A stretch of 19,520 bases of DNA from CAIOJG01 sp964477455 (GCA_964477455.1 CAYZHG010000079.1:1-19520), one strand, 5' to 3'; positions 1 to 6,682 are shown, counted from the first letter of the stretch. Notes: a model not told the origin generated them from the sequence alone. Program-made: numbers and translations.

Positions 1-103
1 CGGGGGGGGGGGGGGCCACGGGGCTGCCACAGAAATGGGGCGCCGGCTGCAAGCCGGCTTCTTGGTCACTCCCGTGACCAGAAACGAAAATTTTCTCGCT
101 CAT
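1..103 (-). CDS. 5' end of an unidentified gene, running off the left edge
   Basis: An ATG at 103-101 is preceded by AGGAGG (114-109) with a 5-base spacer, the best Shine-Dalgarno sequence in the window. The frame stays open for 34 codons to the edge, beginning MSEKIFVSGHGSDQEAG. It becomes GC-rich and ends in a run of Pro codons produced by the G14 homopolymer at bases 2-15. I do not recognise the protein; what remains is too short for a family call. The homopolymer may be a sequencing or assembly artefact, in which case the Pro run is not real. The perfect SD and the open frame support a genuine start; the low-complexity end lowers confidence in everything left of about base 40. Confidence 0.45.
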   Translation of the reverse strand, partial: MSEKIFVSGHGSDQEAGLQPAPHFCGSPVAPPPP

Positions 104-193
104 TTTGTCCTCCTGGTTTTCCCATTTAGCAACCCAGTTGCTACCAAACGGGAGAAAAATGTTTAATTTAAACAACTTTCTCCCGCTAGCAAC
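104..193 (-). promoter_or_regulatory. Leader with mutually exclusive hairpins and a strong ribosome binding site
   Basis: Read on the minus strand, the leader has GTTGCTA (193-187), a 9-bp stem of 185-177 with 157-149 enclosing an inner GTTTA/TAAAC hairpin (161-173), then TAGCAAC (143-137), then a second GTTGCTA (133-127), and finally AGGAGG and the ATG. The single TAGCAAC can pair either with the first GTTGCTA, extending the long hairpin, or with the second, giving a small hairpin with a 3-base loop 12 bases before the SD. Such alternative pairing is typical of attenuators and riboswitch expression platforms. The pairings are read directly; a regulatory role is inferred. I matched it to no known riboswitch class. 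Confidence 0.45.
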
Positions 194-249
194 TGAATAT
201 GCCAAACTTTTGCACACTACTCTAAATTATGAAAGAACTATCGCATAAA

Positions 250-281
250 AAATCACCCTAACCAGATGGCCAGGGTGATTT
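250..281 (-). terminator. Intrinsic terminator of the glycoside hydrolase-like gene
   Basis: A perfect 10-bp stem (250-259 with 272-281) with a 12-base loop is followed, on the minus strand, by TTTTTT (continuing the A-run at 245-251 on the plus strand). It lies about 180 bases beyond the stop of the minus-strand hydrolase gene and before the leader of the next minus-strand gene, as expected for a terminator between two separately transcribed units. Confidence 0.6.
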
Positions 282-457
282 GATAATGCTTTTAATATTC
301 TTAACTACGCATTATTACTATCACCCATTGACCACACAAAAGAACGGCACAAAGTTGTGTAGTTCTTAATAGTAATCAAATTGTGAGAATAATTTTTCTG
401 CATAATACTAATAATATTCTCAAACTATCGCTTATATGTCAAGTAAAGTTATCCACA
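282..457. other. Intergenic stretch with small inverted repeats
   Basis: No gene is seen. It holds nested inverted repeats: ATTACTAT (314-321) with ATAGTAAT (369-376), inside them ACACAA (334-339) with TTGTGT (355-360), and TGAGAATA (384-391) with TATTCTCA (415-422). Nine-base direct repeats also occur: TAATATTCT at 293-301 and 412-420, and AACTATCGC at 236-244 and 423-431. On the minus strand it would be the 3' untranslated region of the hydrolase mRNA. None of these hairpins has a following T-tract, so they may serve as 3' end stabilisers or be decayed repeats. Confidence 0.35.
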
Positions 458-1624
458 CTAAATCCTTTTTTCCAATTTTAAACCGGCATCCGTATAACGA
501 TTGGCCGCGTTCCAAAGCAACCAGCCGGCATTGGGATATTTTTCAACCATATTGATTTGTGCGCGAATATTCACGGCACCATATTGGGCCCCAATATTGA
601 ATGCCTGCAACCATGGTCGTAACTGAGCTCGCTTATCTACAAACAACGGTGAACCTTTTTTCATTCCATTGTCTATAACTTTTCCTGGATTAGCGGCCGG
701 ATTAGCTAAACCTAAATGTCCTTTGGCGTAATGCGATGGATACATCATCGGAGAAATATAATCCACGCTGTCCGAGGCGGTATCAATTTTTTGGCCAATA
801 GACATTCCGGTAAAATTTTCCATTACCAATCCAAAAAAATCTACCGAAATATAGGCTGGCTCATCTTTTAATTCCTGCGATAAATATTTGAAAAAATTAG
901 CCATCACTGTGTTGCGAGCCGTTGAACTAGGAATCACTGCATTTGACATATTTCCATCGGTCGGAAAACGCACATAATCAAAATTTACTTCATCAAAACC
1001 TAAGTCAATCACCTCTTTGGCAATATTCACATTGTAATCCCACAAATCTTTGCGGGCACTATCAACCCAAGCCAACCCTTTTTTATCATGCCAAATTCCG
1101 CCTTGTTTATTTTTTATCGCCCAACCTGGTTTTTTTTCTGCCAAAATCGGATCTTGAAAAACAGTTTGACGTGCAATTACATAAATATCATGTTCGTGTA
1201 ACTTCGCAATTAAGGCTGGGATATTTTTCAAAACAACTCGTTTTGTTTTTAATTCTTTTATCGCCGGAATCTGACTGTCATACAAAATATAACCAGTATA
1301 ATCTTTGATATCAATTACGACCGCGTTTAATTCTGTTCTATCTAACAGACGAATCATCTCATCCATTTTTTTACTATTATTTGCCGAGTTGGCTGTAAGA
1401 TAAATCCCTTTGGCCACTTGACGAGCTGGTTTAATGCGTGGCGGTACAACTACTGGCGCAATTAGTGCACTGCTTGATGCAGTTTTAAATAAAAAATCTG
1501 AGTCAAAATCGACTGCCCGCACCTTGGTTGTCCAATTTAAATAAAAAAATATCGAAAAAATTGCCAACCAGACAAAAGGCAAACCCACGACTAACCGCTT
1601 CCAAAACAATTGATTATTAATCAT
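458..1624 (-). CDS. Membrane-anchored putative glycoside hydrolase (GHL/DUF4015-like TIM barrel)
   Basis: The 388-residue product has a short basic N-terminus and one hydrophobic segment (about residues 11-28) that should anchor it in the membrane with the rest outside, since no signal-peptidase site is obvious. A linker with PVVVPPR precedes the catalytic-like domain (about 70-385). Landmarks fit the PF13200 (DUF4015) putative glycoside hydrolases: GIYLTANSANN opening the barrel, VVIDIKDYTG, FDEVNFDYVRFPTDG with acidic residues at a strand end, and DYISPMMYPSHY. Substrate is unknown; a cell-wall or surface polysaccharide is a fair guess from location and the divergent glycosyltransferase gene. 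The start is the first ATG and lacks a Shine-Dalgarno sequence. It is probably monocistronic, ending at the terminator near base 250. Confidence 0.8.
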   Translation of the reverse strand: MINNQLFWKRLVVGLPFVWLAIFSIFFYLNWTTKVRAVDFDSDFLFKTASSSALIAPVVVPPRIKPARQVAKGIYLTANSANNSKKMDEMIRLLDRTELNAVVIDIKDYTGYILYDSQIPAIKELKTKRVVLKNIPALIAKLHEHDIYVIARQTVFQDPILAEKKPGWAIKNKQGGIWHDKKGLAWVDSARKDLWDYNVNIAKEVIDLGFDEVNFDYVRFPTDGNMSNAVIPSSTARNTVMANFFKYLSQELKDEPAYISVDFFGLVMENFTGMSIGQKIDTASDSVDYISPMMYPSHYAKGHLGLANPAANPGKVIDNGMKKGSPLFVDKRAQLRPWLQAFNIGAQYGAVNIRAQINMVEKYPNAGWLLWNAANRYTDAGLKLEKRI

Positions 1625-1657
1625 ATTTGATTATTTTTCACTACATTAACTGCTGTT

Positions 1658-1666
1658 AGTATACCA
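1658..1666 (-). promoter_or_regulatory. Extended -10 promoter of the glycoside hydrolase-like gene
   Basis: On the minus strand TGG (1666-1664) directly precedes TATACT (1663-1658), an extended -10 motif. There is no good -35 box at 17 bases. Transcription would start near 1651, giving an untranslated leader of about 27 bases. Confidence 0.4.
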
Positions 1667-1692
1667 CACCTAGCCAAAAACTGGCATAGACC

Positions 1693-1721
1693 TTGACAAA
1701 AGCCGCGATTTGTGCTATTAT
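1693..1721 (+). promoter_or_regulatory. Sigma-70 promoter of the GT4 glycosyltransferase gene
   Basis: A perfect TTGACA (1693-1698) is followed after exactly 17 bases by TATTAT (1716-1721). Transcription should start near 1728, leaving about 26 bases before the ATG at 1754. It diverges from the hydrolase promoter at 1658-1666. Confidence 0.75.
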
Positions 1722-1753
1722 TTAGAGTTTTATTTATGTAAGCCAAGCCATTT

Positions 1754-2914
1754 ATGAAGATCGCTATGATCGGACAAAAGGGTATACCGGCAATCTACGG
1801 TGGCGTTGAACGTCACGTGGAAGATTTGTCGCGCGAACTGGTCAAACAAGGCCACGACGTTTTGGTATACGCCCGCGCTTGGTATACTTCAAAAGCTTTG
1901 AATAATTATCACGGAGTGAGAATCATTCATACTCCAACTATCCACACTAAACATTTGGATACTATTTCTCATACCCTGTTCTCAACCATCAATGCATTAG
2001 GTCAGAATTGTGATATTATTCACTATCACGGTGTTGGACCAGCTTTGCTTTCATGGATTCCAAGAATATTTTCTCCTCACACTAAAGTAGTGGTAACGTT
2101 TCACTGTATCGATCGCTATCACCAAAAATGGGGCGTGCTTGCAAAATTTATGTTATCGCTCGGTGAAAAAGCCGCTTGTACTTTTGCTCATCATACTATT
2201 GCTGTATCTAAAACAATACAAAGTTATTGTTTGAATGAATATCATACTAAAGTGGAATATATTCCAAACGGTGTTGTAGTTGCCAAAAATACAGGTGCCA
2301 ACTTGTTAGAAAAATATAAACTAGAACCAAACAAATATATTTTAATGGTCTCCCGTTTAGTACGCCATAAAGGTGCCCACTTTTTATTGGAAGCATGGCA
2401 AATGGCTCGTTCCCAAAATCCAGAATTATTTAAAGATTATAAATTGGCTATTGTTGGCGGCAGCTCTTTCACCGATGATTATGTGGATGAATTGCATTAT
2501 ATTGCCCGCGGCGATAAAAGTATTATCTTCACCAATTGGATGCATGGACAAATTTTGGAAGAAACTTATGCCAACTGTGCCTTGTATATCAACCCTTCCG
2601 AAAATGAAGGGATGCCGATAACAGTGTTGCAAGCGATGGCTTATGGACGACCAGTATTGTTGTCTGACATTCCAGAACATCTAGAATTGGTTAGTGATAG
2701 AAATTTCTTATTCCGTAATGCCAGTATCGTTGACTTGGCTGAAAAAATTACCAAGTTGATAAAAAATAAAGAACTGTGCACCACGGTCGGATTGGAAAAT
2801 AAAGTGCTTGCTAAAAAAAGTTTTAATTGGAATAATTTAAGCAAACAAACTTTGGCAGTTTATACTGCCAAAGAAAAAGTAAAACTAGCCCGACTAAAAC
2901 CGGTGCGTGCTTAA
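1754..2914 (+). CDS. Glycosyltransferase family 4 (GT-B fold)
   Basis: The 386-residue protein has the two-domain GT-B layout. The N-terminal domain opens with MKIAMIGQKGIP and the loop YGGVERHVEDL (residues 15-25) typical of GT4 enzymes; the C-terminal domain begins near residue 193 with ILMVSRLVRHKGAHFLLEAW. It ends with the donor-binding stretch NPSENEGMPITVLQ followed by AMAYGRPVL. The usual EX7E motif is altered: Glu285 is present but the second position is Gln293. No membrane segment is seen, so it should be cytosolic or peripheral and use a nucleotide-sugar donor to build a cell-surface glycan; the acceptor cannot be told. It has its own strong promoter and ends at a long hairpin terminator. 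There is no Shine-Dalgarno sequence before the ATG. Confidence 0.85.
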   Translation: MKIAMIGQKGIPAIYGGVERHVEDLSRELVKQGHDVLVYARAWYTSKALNNYHGVRIIHTPTIHTKHLDTISHTLFSTINALGQNCDIIHYHGVGPALLSWIPRIFSPHTKVVVTFHCIDRYHQKWGVLAKFMLSLGEKAACTFAHHTIAVSKTIQSYCLNEYHTKVEYIPNGVVVAKNTGANLLEKYKLEPNKYILMVSRLVRHKGAHFLLEAWQMARSQNPELFKDYKLAIVGGSSFTDDYVDELHYIARGDKSIIFTNWMHGQILEETYANCALYINPSENEGMPITVLQAMAYGRPVLLSDIPEHLELVSDRNFLFRNASIVDLAEKITKLIKNKELCTTVGLENKVLAKKSFNWNNLSKQTLAVYTAKEKVKLARLKPVRA

Positions 2915-2917
2915 CAA

Positions 2918-3022
2918 AAAAAATACCGGCAATAATTACTTTTCGCTTTTTTCGACCGCGAGGTCGAAAGGATGAGCCTCGGCTAATAACCCGCTCAAAT
3001 GTAATTACTGCCGGTATTTTTT
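2918..3022. terminator. Long bidirectional terminator hairpin between convergent genes
   Basis: Arms 2918-2939 and 3001-3022 pair at 21 of 22 positions, the single mismatch being A2932 with C3008. On the plus strand the right arm ends in TTTTTT; on the minus strand the left arm reads into T8. The hairpin lies 3 bases after the GT4 stop and overlaps the stop codon of the convergent methyltransferase gene, so it can end both transcripts. The 61-base loop is unusually long and contains copy 1 of the repeated structured element. Confidence 0.7.
2940..2999 (+). repeat. Repeated structured element, copy 1
   Basis: Bases 2940-2979 match 8201-8240 at 38 of 40 positions, and 2986-2999 match 8321-8334 exactly. 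The 40-base block contains an 8-bp hairpin (2950-2957 with 2962-2969) capped by a GCGA tetraloop of the GNRA type. The only two differences between copies, A2955 to C and T2964 to G, are partners in this stem, so pairing is kept. A second helix, TGAGC with GCTCA (2973-2977 with 2993-2997), links the two conserved blocks. Like copy 2 it begins about 25-30 bases after the stop of a plus-strand gene. It could be a structured RNA motif of 3' regions or a small palindromic mobile repeat. Confidence 0.55.
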
Positions 3023-3725
3023 ATTTATTTGCAATTACTATTAAATTTCTACTAGTTTTTTCATCCGCACCAGAATATTCATCGTCGTAGAATAATCGTA
3101 TATTTTTGAAACCGGCTTTTTGAATCAGGCCTTCTAATTCATTTTTGGTAAAATGGTGATAATATCTTTCGCTAACCACTTCCCCATTATTATTTTTCCA
3201 CGGCACAATATAATCATTTTCTGCAACTTTGGACCAATCTTTTTTCAATTTACTCTGTGCCCAGTCCGATTCCAAATTCCAAACCACAATTACAATTTGT
3301 CCACCCGCTTTCATTTCCGAATAAACTTTTTTTAATAAATCCAAACGAGTTTTTTCATCTGGCAAATGATGAAAAGATGCAATCATAAATACCAAATCAA
3401 AAAAATCTGTGGTAAATTTTTTATCAATTACCGCCGTTGAATAAAAATCAGCTTTACCAGATGCGATTTCCGCCTGCCACTTCATCCGTGCCATTTTCAA
3501 AAGTTCATCACTCTGGTCTAGTCCAAAATATTTAATATTATTATCTTTCAACAGAAAAAGTAGTCGTCCATTTCCACATCCCCAGTCCAATATATTTTGT
3601 CCATCTTTTATTAATTTTTTGAACTGTTTTAACTCATCCCAAAGGTCAAAACGGGTGCCAGAAAAACGTTCGGCTATCCGGTTGTAATCCTCACGGGTTT
3701 TGTGTATAATGTCCTCTGAATCCAT
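3021..3725 (-). CDS. Trm9/ALKBH8-like tRNA wobble-uridine carboxymethyl methyltransferase
   Basis: The start is taken at the ATG 3725-3723 (234 residues). An upstream in-frame extension to 3923 would lie wholly antisense to elp3 and looks nothing like the family. The protein begins with IHKTREDYNRIAERFSGTR (from residue 7), matching the opening of eukaryotic Trm9 and the ALKBH8 methyltransferase domain. The class I SAM motif follows, ILDWGCGNGRLL (45-56), then IASFHHLPDE (115-124), VVWNLE (147-152), DYIVPWK (171-177), ERYYHHFTKNELE (186-198) and a short terminal strand. The VPW and RYYH features are, from memory, specific to Trm9/ALKBH8 rather than generic methyltransferases. Trm9 methylates cm5U34 in tRNA, and the gene divergent from it encodes Elp3, which begins cm5U synthesis. 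A generic small-molecule methyltransferase remains the alternative. No Trm112-like partner is in the window. Confidence 0.7.
   Translation of the reverse strand: MDSEDIIHKTREDYNRIAERFSGTRFDLWDELKQFKKLIKDGQNILDWGCGNGRLLFLLKDNNIKYFGLDQSDELLKMARMKWQAEIASGKADFYSTAVIDKKFTTDFFDLVFMIASFHHLPDEKTRLDLLKKVYSEMKAGGQIVIVVWNLESDWAQSKLKKDWSKVAENDYIVPWKNNNGEVVSERYYHHFTKNELEGLIQKAGFKNIRLFYDDEYSGADEKTSRNLIVIANK
3682..3710 (+). promoter_or_regulatory. Promoter of elp3, giving a nearly leaderless mRNA
   Basis: TTGTAA (3682-3687), 17 bases, then a perfect TATAAT (3705-3710). Transcription would start around 3717, only about 9 bases before the elp3 ATG. The promoter lies inside the 5' coding part of the divergent methyltransferase gene. 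Confidence 0.55.
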
Positions 3726-5324
3726 ATGCAAACAATAGAAGAAATAATTATATTGGACTGTTACAAAAAACAGCCTAAAGACGTCGAAGCGCTCAACAAT
3801 ATCAAGCGCCGTATTTTGCGTACTATTAAAGCGGGTTATATCCCAACTTCTACACAATTGCTTAAAGCATATCACAAACTGGTCAAAGAAAACAAGATAA
3901 AATTGAGCCCCCAACTCGAACAAAATCTATTACGTCGCGCGGTGCGTACGCTTTCGGGCGTGACAATCGTGACCGCGTTAACAAAACCATTCCCATGTCC
4001 AGGTGAATGTACCTACTGCCCGACTGAAGCGCGCATGCCAAAGAGTTATCTTTCGGATGAACCGGCAGCCGCTCGTGCTTTGTCTTTGGCGTTTGATCCT
4101 TATGAACAAACTTGGAAACGATTGGAAGCTTTGAAAAAAAATGGACACCCGATTGATAAAGTAGAATTAATAATCAAAGGCGGTACTTGGAATTCTTATC
4201 CGATTACTTATCAATATTGGTTTATCGCCCGCTGTTTTGAAGCCTGTAATCGCACTCGCAAAAGTACGGTATCGGAAAAAATGAACATTGAGGATTTACG
4301 AAAACAGATGGTCAAAATTCAAAATAAAAATGAAAAAGCCAAACATCGAATTATTGGTTTGACTTTGGAAACGCGTCCCGATTTTATTAATAAAAAAACA
4401 GTTGAAGCGATGCGCGAGATGGGAACAACTCGTATTGAAATTGGTGTCCAACATCTTGATCCAAAAATAATGGAGATGACAAAACGTGGACATGGGTTAA
4501 AAGAAACGGTTGAAGCGACCAAACTTTTGCGTCACTATGGTTTCAAAGTGGATTACCATCTCATGCCCCAGCTTCCAGGTAGCACTCCCGCCAAAGATTT
4601 AAAAATGATGCGCCAAATTTTTTCCGACCCCCGCCTACGACCGGACATGATTAAAATTTATCCTTGTACGGTGGTAAAAAATTCTGAACTATATGAATGG
4701 GTGGCCAATGGTACATTCAAACCTTACAGCGATAAACACCTTTTACGAATTTTAAAAGAATTTAAATCTGACGTCCCCTACTATTTGCGCATCTCGCGCC
4801 TGATTCGTGATATTCCTTCTCACCATATTATGGCGGGAAATATGATGACAAACTTACGCCAACTAATTCAGTTTGAAATGAAAGCCGAAGGTACTACTTG
4901 CCATTGCTTACGTTGTCGCGAAGTTGGCCACCAAACCGAAATCAATTGGGATAAAGAAAAAATTACAAAATTTGTCGACACCTACGAATCTAGTGGCGGT
5001 ACTGAATATTTTATCAGTTTTGAAAATGCCACCCGTGATGCGGTTTTGGCTTTCTGTCGTTTTCGTATTGACCCCGACGGTAACTATCCAGCTTTTATCC
5101 GCGAACTCCATGTCTACGGACAATCTTTAGAAATTGCCAAACGTAAACTCGGTGCTTCTCAACACACTGGCATGGGCAAAGAAATGATGAAAACTGCCAT
5201 GGATATTTGTCGCGAAAATAAAATACCGCGCTTGGCGGTAATTTCTGGTGTGGGCGTACGTGATTATTATCGCAAACTTGGAGCCAAACTCGAAGGCAAC
5301 TATATGGTCTTTGATATTAAATAA
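3726..5324 (+). CDS. elp3: Elp3: radical SAM / GNAT tRNA wobble-uridine carboxymethyltransferase
   Basis: The 532-residue protein covers the whole Elp3 architecture. The radical SAM iron-sulfur motif is CPGECTYCP, with Cys91, Cys95 and Cys98. Then come DPYEQTWKRLEALKKNGH, the glycine-rich KVELIIKGGTWNSYP, TLETRPDF, TRIEIGVQHLD, and HLMPQLPGSTPAKD. The C-terminal acetyltransferase domain holds RELHVYG, the acetyl-CoA loop QHTGMG (479-484) and AVISGVGVRDYYRKLGA. Elp3 uses acetyl-CoA and SAM to place a carboxymethyl group on U34 of certain tRNAs; bacterial and archaeal versions act without the other Elongator subunits. The cysteine spacing is CX3CX2C rather than the CX9CX2C of yeast or human Elp3. 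The start codon directly abuts that of the divergent Trm9-like gene and has no Shine-Dalgarno sequence. Confidence 0.93.
   Translation: MQTIEEIIILDCYKKQPKDVEALNNIKRRILRTIKAGYIPTSTQLLKAYHKLVKENKIKLSPQLEQNLLRRAVRTLSGVTIVTALTKPFPCPGECTYCPTEARMPKSYLSDEPAAARALSLAFDPYEQTWKRLEALKKNGHPIDKVELIIKGGTWNSYPITYQYWFIARCFEACNRTRKSTVSEKMNIEDLRKQMVKIQNKNEKAKHRIIGLTLETRPDFINKKTVEAMREMGTTRIEIGVQHLDPKIMEMTKRGHGLKETVEATKLLRHYGFKVDYHLMPQLPGSTPAKDLKMMRQIFSDPRLRPDMIKIYPCTVVKNSELYEWVANGTFKPYSDKHLLRILKEFKSDVPYYLRISRLIRDIPSHHIMAGNMMTNLRQLIQFEMKAEGTTCHCLRCREVGHQTEINWDKEKITKFVDTYESSGGTEYFISFENATRDAVLAFCRFRIDPDGNYPAFIRELHVYGQSLEIAKRKLGASQHTGMGKEMMKTAMDICRENKIPRLAVISGVGVRDYYRKLGAKLEGNYMVFDIK
3747..3752 (-). promoter_or_regulatory. 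Possible -10 box of the Trm9-like gene
   Basis: On the minus strand a perfect TATAAT lies at 3752-3747, about 22 bases before the methyltransferase ATG and inside the start of elp3. The -35 region is poor, so this is tentative. If used, the leader would be about 15 bases. Confidence 0.35.
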
Positions 5325-5347
5325 AGATTAAAAAATTTATACAAAAT

Positions 5348-5662
5348 ATGAAAATGTTTTTATACGTTTTACTATTAGTTATCCTAGACGCAATCGGTCT
5401 AGCGGCAGCTAAACAATGGGAAATGAGTCACAATAAATTTTATCTCATCGGTGGAATGATTTCTTTTGCCCTTATTCCAATCGTATTTGGTTCAATGACA
5501 CGCCTCAGCGCTTTTGGTGTAGCCAATGCCACGTGGGCCGCAGTGACCACTTTGGTATTTCCTATTATCGGCTACTTACTTTTCAAAGAAGTACTTTCTT
5601 TGTGGCAAACCATCGGAATTTGCACAATTGTTTTAGGTTTGATTTTAATGGAAATTAAATAA
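5348..5662 (+). CDS. Small multidrug resistance (EmrE-like) four-helix membrane protein
   Basis: The 104-residue product has four predicted membrane helices (about 4-20, 32-50, 58-77, 84-102), the size and layout of SMR family proteins, which work as dimers to exchange protons for cationic drugs, guanidinium or other small compounds. The helix 3 region ANATWAAVTTL aligns with the AYAIWSGVG region of EmrE, and helix 4 fits too. The essential membrane carboxylate at position 14 is Asp rather than the usual Glu. Substrate cannot be predicted, and a role as a lipid or metabolite flippase-like half-transporter is possible. It follows elp3 by 23 bases and may be co-transcribed with it. Its end overlaps the end of the convergent thiE gene by 8 bases. 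An ATG two codons further on is an alternative start. Confidence 0.7.
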   Translation: MKMFLYVLLLVILDAIGLAAAKQWEMSHNKFYLIGGMISFALIPIVFGSMTRLSAFGVANATWAAVTTLVFPIIGYLLFKEVLSLWQTIGICTIVLGLILMEIK

Positions 5663-6656
5663 AAAAATCTCGGGCCGATCTGATTACGGCAATATTATTC
5701 GCACCAGCTTTATAAAGCTCTGGTGCGTTTTTTATATCAATCCCACCAATAGCTAACCACGGAATAAATATTTCTTTTTTAATTTTTTTAAGCGCCTCGA
5801 CTCCGACTGGAATACGATCTGGTTTGGCAGGTGTTGGAAAAATCGGACCAATACTAACATAGTCTGCCCCCTCGGCTACCGACGCTTTCATCTGTTCTAA
5901 ATTATTATTGGATTTACCAATGATTTTACTGCTACCCAAAATTTTTCTGGCCTGCAAAAGTGTCATATCCGTCTGACCAATATGAATACCAGCCACAGGC
6001 AATTGCGCCGCCACTTCCACACAATCATCAATAATCAAAAGTACTGGCGTATAACCAAACGCAGTTTTATCTTTTTTTTCAATATATTCGCAAAGAAATT
6101 TTGCCTGATTATATATTTCCGTTTTATCTCCACTTTTATTGCGAAGTTGTACTACCTTGGCACCATGATCTATTAACCATACCAATTCTTCGACGTTGTC
6201 ACTAAGTGGATATACAATTCCAGATTCAAAATAAAGTTGTAACCAATAATGTGGGGTGGCAGAAAGTACTTCAAATTCTAAACGGTAAACATCGTGCCTA
6301 AGTTTTTGAAAATAAGAATAGTGCTGTGGTAAATAAATTTTTGAATATTCTTCTAACGCACGCAGAGCTTCTTCCAAGCGCGCAAAATTAGCTTTCATCA
6401 AACCCCAAAAATTACGGCGGGAGGCCAAATTGTTCTCTTCACTAGCTTGACCGAGATCTTGGTCAAAATCACGACCGGTAAGACGTGTGGCTGAGCCAAG
6501 CAAATGTTCGAGCTGGACTAATAGGTGCCTCAGAGGCCTAATTTTGCCGTACAATGCTTCATTGCGCAACACAAACCTGATAGTGTCCTCCACTACTCTC
6601 ATTCCCTCCTTAGCACGGCTTAAATTGGCATCAATTAGCGAAAAATCCCTGTTCAT
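5655..6656 (-). CDS. thiE: Thiamine-phosphate synthase, long form with N-terminal extra domain
   Basis: Residues from about 137 to 333 form the ThiE barrel: AKVVQLRNKSGD, LIIDDCVEVAAQLP, GIHIGQTD (223-230), VSIGPIFPTPAKPD (267-280) and AIGGI (302-306). ThiE joins hydroxymethylpyrimidine pyrophosphate to thiazole phosphate. The first 130 or so residues are a helical domain (NLSRAKEGMRVVEDTIRFVL, ARLEEALRALEEYSK) like that at the N-terminus of the long ThiE proteins of cyanobacteria and Aquifex; its role is not known to me. The usual GVSxH/T segment reads GKSNNN (247-252), a visible deviation. No other thiamine gene is in the window and no TPP riboswitch precedes it, so it may serve salvage. 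Total length, 333 residues, is far above the 210 or so of simple ThiE. Confidence 0.88.
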   Translation of the reverse strand: MNRDFSLIDANLSRAKEGMRVVEDTIRFVLRNEALYGKIRPLRHLLVQLEHLLGSATRLTGRDFDQDLGQASEENNLASRRNFWGLMKANFARLEEALRALEEYSKIYLPQHYSYFQKLRHDVYRLEFEVLSATPHYWLQLYFESGIVYPLSDNVEELVWLIDHGAKVVQLRNKSGDKTEIYNQAKFLCEYIEKKDKTAFGYTPVLLIIDDCVEVAAQLPVAGIHIGQTDMTLLQARKILGSSKIIGKSNNNLEQMKASVAEGADYVSIGPIFPTPAKPDRIPVGVEALKKIKKEIFIPWLAIGGIDIKNAPELYKAGANNIAVIRSARDFFI

Positions 6657-6682
6657 ACTATATTTGCTTGGTTATTAGCGGT

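Noticed and set aside
943..1308. Plus-strand open frame of 121 codons inside the hydrolase gene
   Set aside because: It is a shadow of the well-supported minus-strand gene, with no promoter, ribosome binding site or family features.
2940..2980. Hammerhead-ribozyme-like pieces (CGAAA and GATGAG) in the repeated element
   Set aside because: The two pieces are adjacent and in the wrong order, with no CUGAUGA and no stem or NUH cleavage site placed to complete the fold.
3726..3923. N-terminal extension of the methyltransferase frame to an upstream ATG at 3923
   Set aside because: The extra 66 residues are entirely antisense to elp3, are unlike Trm9 proteins and contain no recognisable domain. 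The ATG at 3725 begins at the family's conserved start.
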